In this document: positions 5,186-6,352 of the stretch, piece by piece
Numbering within the stretch: position 1 is the stretch's first letter
How the letters are laid out: each line of letters opens with the position of its first letter
Origin: OFTM34 sp047639415
GTDB taxonomy: Bacteria > Planctomycetota > UBA1135 > GCA-002686595
Length of the DNA stretch: 6,352 nucleotides
Direction: 5' to 3'
Assembly: GCA_047639415.1 (NCBI GenBank)
Contig: JBLINP010000278.1
Coordinates: 1-6,352 of the forward strand
Position numbers and translations under genes: made by a program
Notes under the pieces: model-generated
Told to the model about the DNA's origin: nothing
Databases searched by the model: none
Seen by the model: only the letters and a program-made list of their open reading frames with translations

Positions 5186-6352
5186 GCGCTGATGGCGTCG
5201 AAACCCGAATGCAAACCGGTCGGGGCGTCGAGGCGAACTTCCAAGTAGGGGTAGAGCGTGGCTTTCTGCGTGCCGTCGTCGGCAGTGACGATGAAGCGTT
5301 CGAGGCCTGTCGTTGTTCCTGCGATTACGTCGAAGCTATAGCCGCCATTGCCATCGGAAAGGACCGGGCCGAGCGCCGTGATGGGCGAGCCGCTCTCCGT
5401 CGTGACTTCGACGAGTGAGGTGCCATTCGTGATCGGAATTCCGTCCACATCTCGAAGCATCACGTGAACCGTCGTGCGGGTTTGACCGTCGGCGGGCAGA
5501 GCTGTGGCTTCCGGCTCCGCGATCGAGAGCAAGTGATCTGGATGACCGGCCAAGTCCGCGCGCCAGATGTCGAAGGCTTTGCGCAATTCGGAAACGGCGT
5601 CGACCTTGGGCTTACCGGGGGTGACGTTCAAAGACAGATAATAGTCGCCGTTCGCGCATCCGTTGATGGCGTCGCAAAGGCCGTCGGTGTCGCCGATGCG
5701 CGACATGACGATGAAACTGATGGCTGCAGAGGAGTCGAACTGCGCGGGGGGGGCGCCACAATCTTCGGGCATTCCGGTTGGGCAGGAACAACGTCCGTCT
5801 CCACCGAGATCGCGCGCCGTTTCCATCGCCATCATGACGCGCTGTGCCAAATCTCCGTGCGAGCGCACCAAGGTCTTGCGCGACTGGAAAACGACCTTCT
5901 TCGCCGTGAGCACGTTTCCCTGAACCGCGTGCTTTTCCGTTCCATTCGTACCCTGCACCGAAGCGCGCGCGTTGCCCGCTTTGTTGCCCGTGAACTTCAC
6001 CGGCATGTCGTCCATGTTCACGATGCCGTACTGACGTTGATCGTGACTGGTGTCGTTCGCCGCCAGCTCATCGAGAATGTCCTGCGGCGTCTTGCCGTCG
6101 ATGAAGCCCTGCCAAATGCGGAAGCGATTGCCCCCGGTTTGATCGATGGCGGATTGCGCGGCCGCTCCGCCAACTCCGACGCGCATGACTGGCAACAGGT
6201 TCTGAAGGTCGGCGCCCACGATGCAGGTCGCCGAGGCGACGCAAACTTGGCCCGTCGCGGTATCGACGATGACGATCGACCAAGTGGCCGAAAGCGCTGG
6301 AGCAACACAGAAGGAGGCGGCGAGGGCAAGGGCGCCTCGGCGGAGCCATGAC
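4837..6352 (-). CDS. Secreted DUF1028 (Ntn-hydrolase superfamily) protein with Ig-like and shared C-terminal domains (5' end beyond the window)
   Basis: 504 residues are visible. The frame is open to the right edge, so the GTG at 6219 is internal, and only a few N-terminal residues seem to be missing. Visible residues 1-22 (WLRRG, then ALALAASFCVAPALSA) are a clear signal peptide. The mature chain would begin TWSIVIVDTATGQVCVASAT, the start of the DUF1028 family (usually TFSIVA..D..TGE.GVA), with Thr as the presumed N-terminal nucleophile. Further DUF1028 marks are the GVGGAAAQSA stretch, GKTPQDILDELAAND, RQYGIVN, HAVQGNVL and GGDGR, up to about residue 267. An insertion carries cysteines (CSCPTGMPEDC, then CDAINGC). 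Residues 276-374 resemble a bacterial Ig-like domain (PADGQTRTTVHVMLRDVDG). Residues 390-504 are the C-terminal domain shared with the FG-GAP protein (PYLLLGSFSGTTPG, IPLNFDSFFEF, ending FDILP). The substrate of the family is not known to me. Confidence 0.85.
   Translation of the reverse strand, partial: SWLRRGALALAASFCVAPALSATWSIVIVDTATGQVCVASATCIVGADLQNLLPVMRVGVGGAAAQSAIDQTGGNRFRIWQGFIDGKTPQDILDELAANDTSHDQRQYGIVNMDDMPVKFTGNKAGNARASVQGTNGTEKHAVQGNVLTAKKVVFQSRKTLVRSHGDLAQRVMMAMETARDLGGDGRCSCPTGMPEDCGAPPAQFDSSAAISFIVMSRIGDTDGLCDAINGCANGDYYLSLNVTPGKPKVDAVSELRKAFDIWRADLAGHPDHLLSIAEPEATALPADGQTRTTVHVMLRDVDGIPITNGTSLVEVTTESGSPITALGPVLSDGNGGYSFDVIAGTTTGLERFIVTADDGTQKATLYPYLEVRLDAPTGLHSGFDAISAQSESAIVPFTIDLGTAAAGDPYLLLGSFSGTTPGQQLGNLFIPLNFDSFFEFSARNPGPPTLPGSAGALDSAGRAQAFYDTTPVMLGELAGLRLDWAVLTASGQVAGPVGFDILP

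Noticed and set aside
6217..6219. GTG as the start of the DUF1028 gene
   Set aside because: The frame continues upstream for 44 codons to the window edge and encodes the family's TWSIV start preceded by a clean signal peptide.
5464..6351. Long plus-strand open frame (295 codons) opposite the DUF1028 gene
   Set aside because: It is the antisense of a well-supported coding sequence with a signal peptide and family motifs, and its own translation is Arg/Gly/Val-rich without motifs.

Overview
The window looks like a piece of a Planctomycetota chromosome. This is inference. It rests on secreted FG-GAP-type propeller proteins built from 'FGxSVxISGTTAIVGA...GSAYLFD' repeats, a C-terminal domain shared by unrelated secreted proteins, and an ECF sigma factor followed by a one-helix membrane protein and a secretin-like protein. 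No rRNA, tRNA, CRISPR or complete insertion sequence was seen.

Layout. (1) Positions 1-226, minus strand: the 5' end of an FG-GAP propeller protein gene that runs off the left edge. (2) Positions 227-609: no gene, but two hairpin-plus-T-tract terminators oriented for the minus strand. (3) Positions 610-729, minus: a 36-37 codon remnant matching the extreme C-terminus of the next gene. (4) Positions 735-892: a 158-bp element bounded by a perfect 20-bp inverted repeat, lying between the remnant and the intact gene. (5) Positions 918-2519, minus: a complete secreted protein of 533 residues with seven exact 53-residue FG-GAP repeats and the shared C-terminal domain. (6) Positions 2520-2842: a divergent intergenic region. 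(7) Positions 2843-4813, plus: a tightly overlapping three-gene operon (ECF sigma factor, probable membrane anti-sigma factor, exported secretin-like protein). (8) Positions 4837-6352, minus and convergent: a secreted DUF1028-family (Ntn-hydrolase superfamily) protein with an Ig-like domain and the same kind of C-terminal domain. Its first few codons lie beyond the right edge.

How the parts may fit together. The left third looks like a tandem family of secreted propeller genes on the minus strand that has undergone duplication and decay. The remnant and its terminator appear to be what is left of a third paralogue, and the inverted-repeat element sits at the break. The sigma operon is probably a self-contained envelope-sensing or envelope-building unit. 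Its two overlaps (8 and 4 bp) imply translational coupling. Whether it controls the neighbouring secreted proteins cannot be told from the sequence.

The most unusual points are the 20-bp inverted-repeat element beside the gene remnant, the C-terminal domain common to the propeller and DUF1028 proteins, and the prediction that signal peptidase cleavage would expose the Thr that starts the DUF1028 fold.
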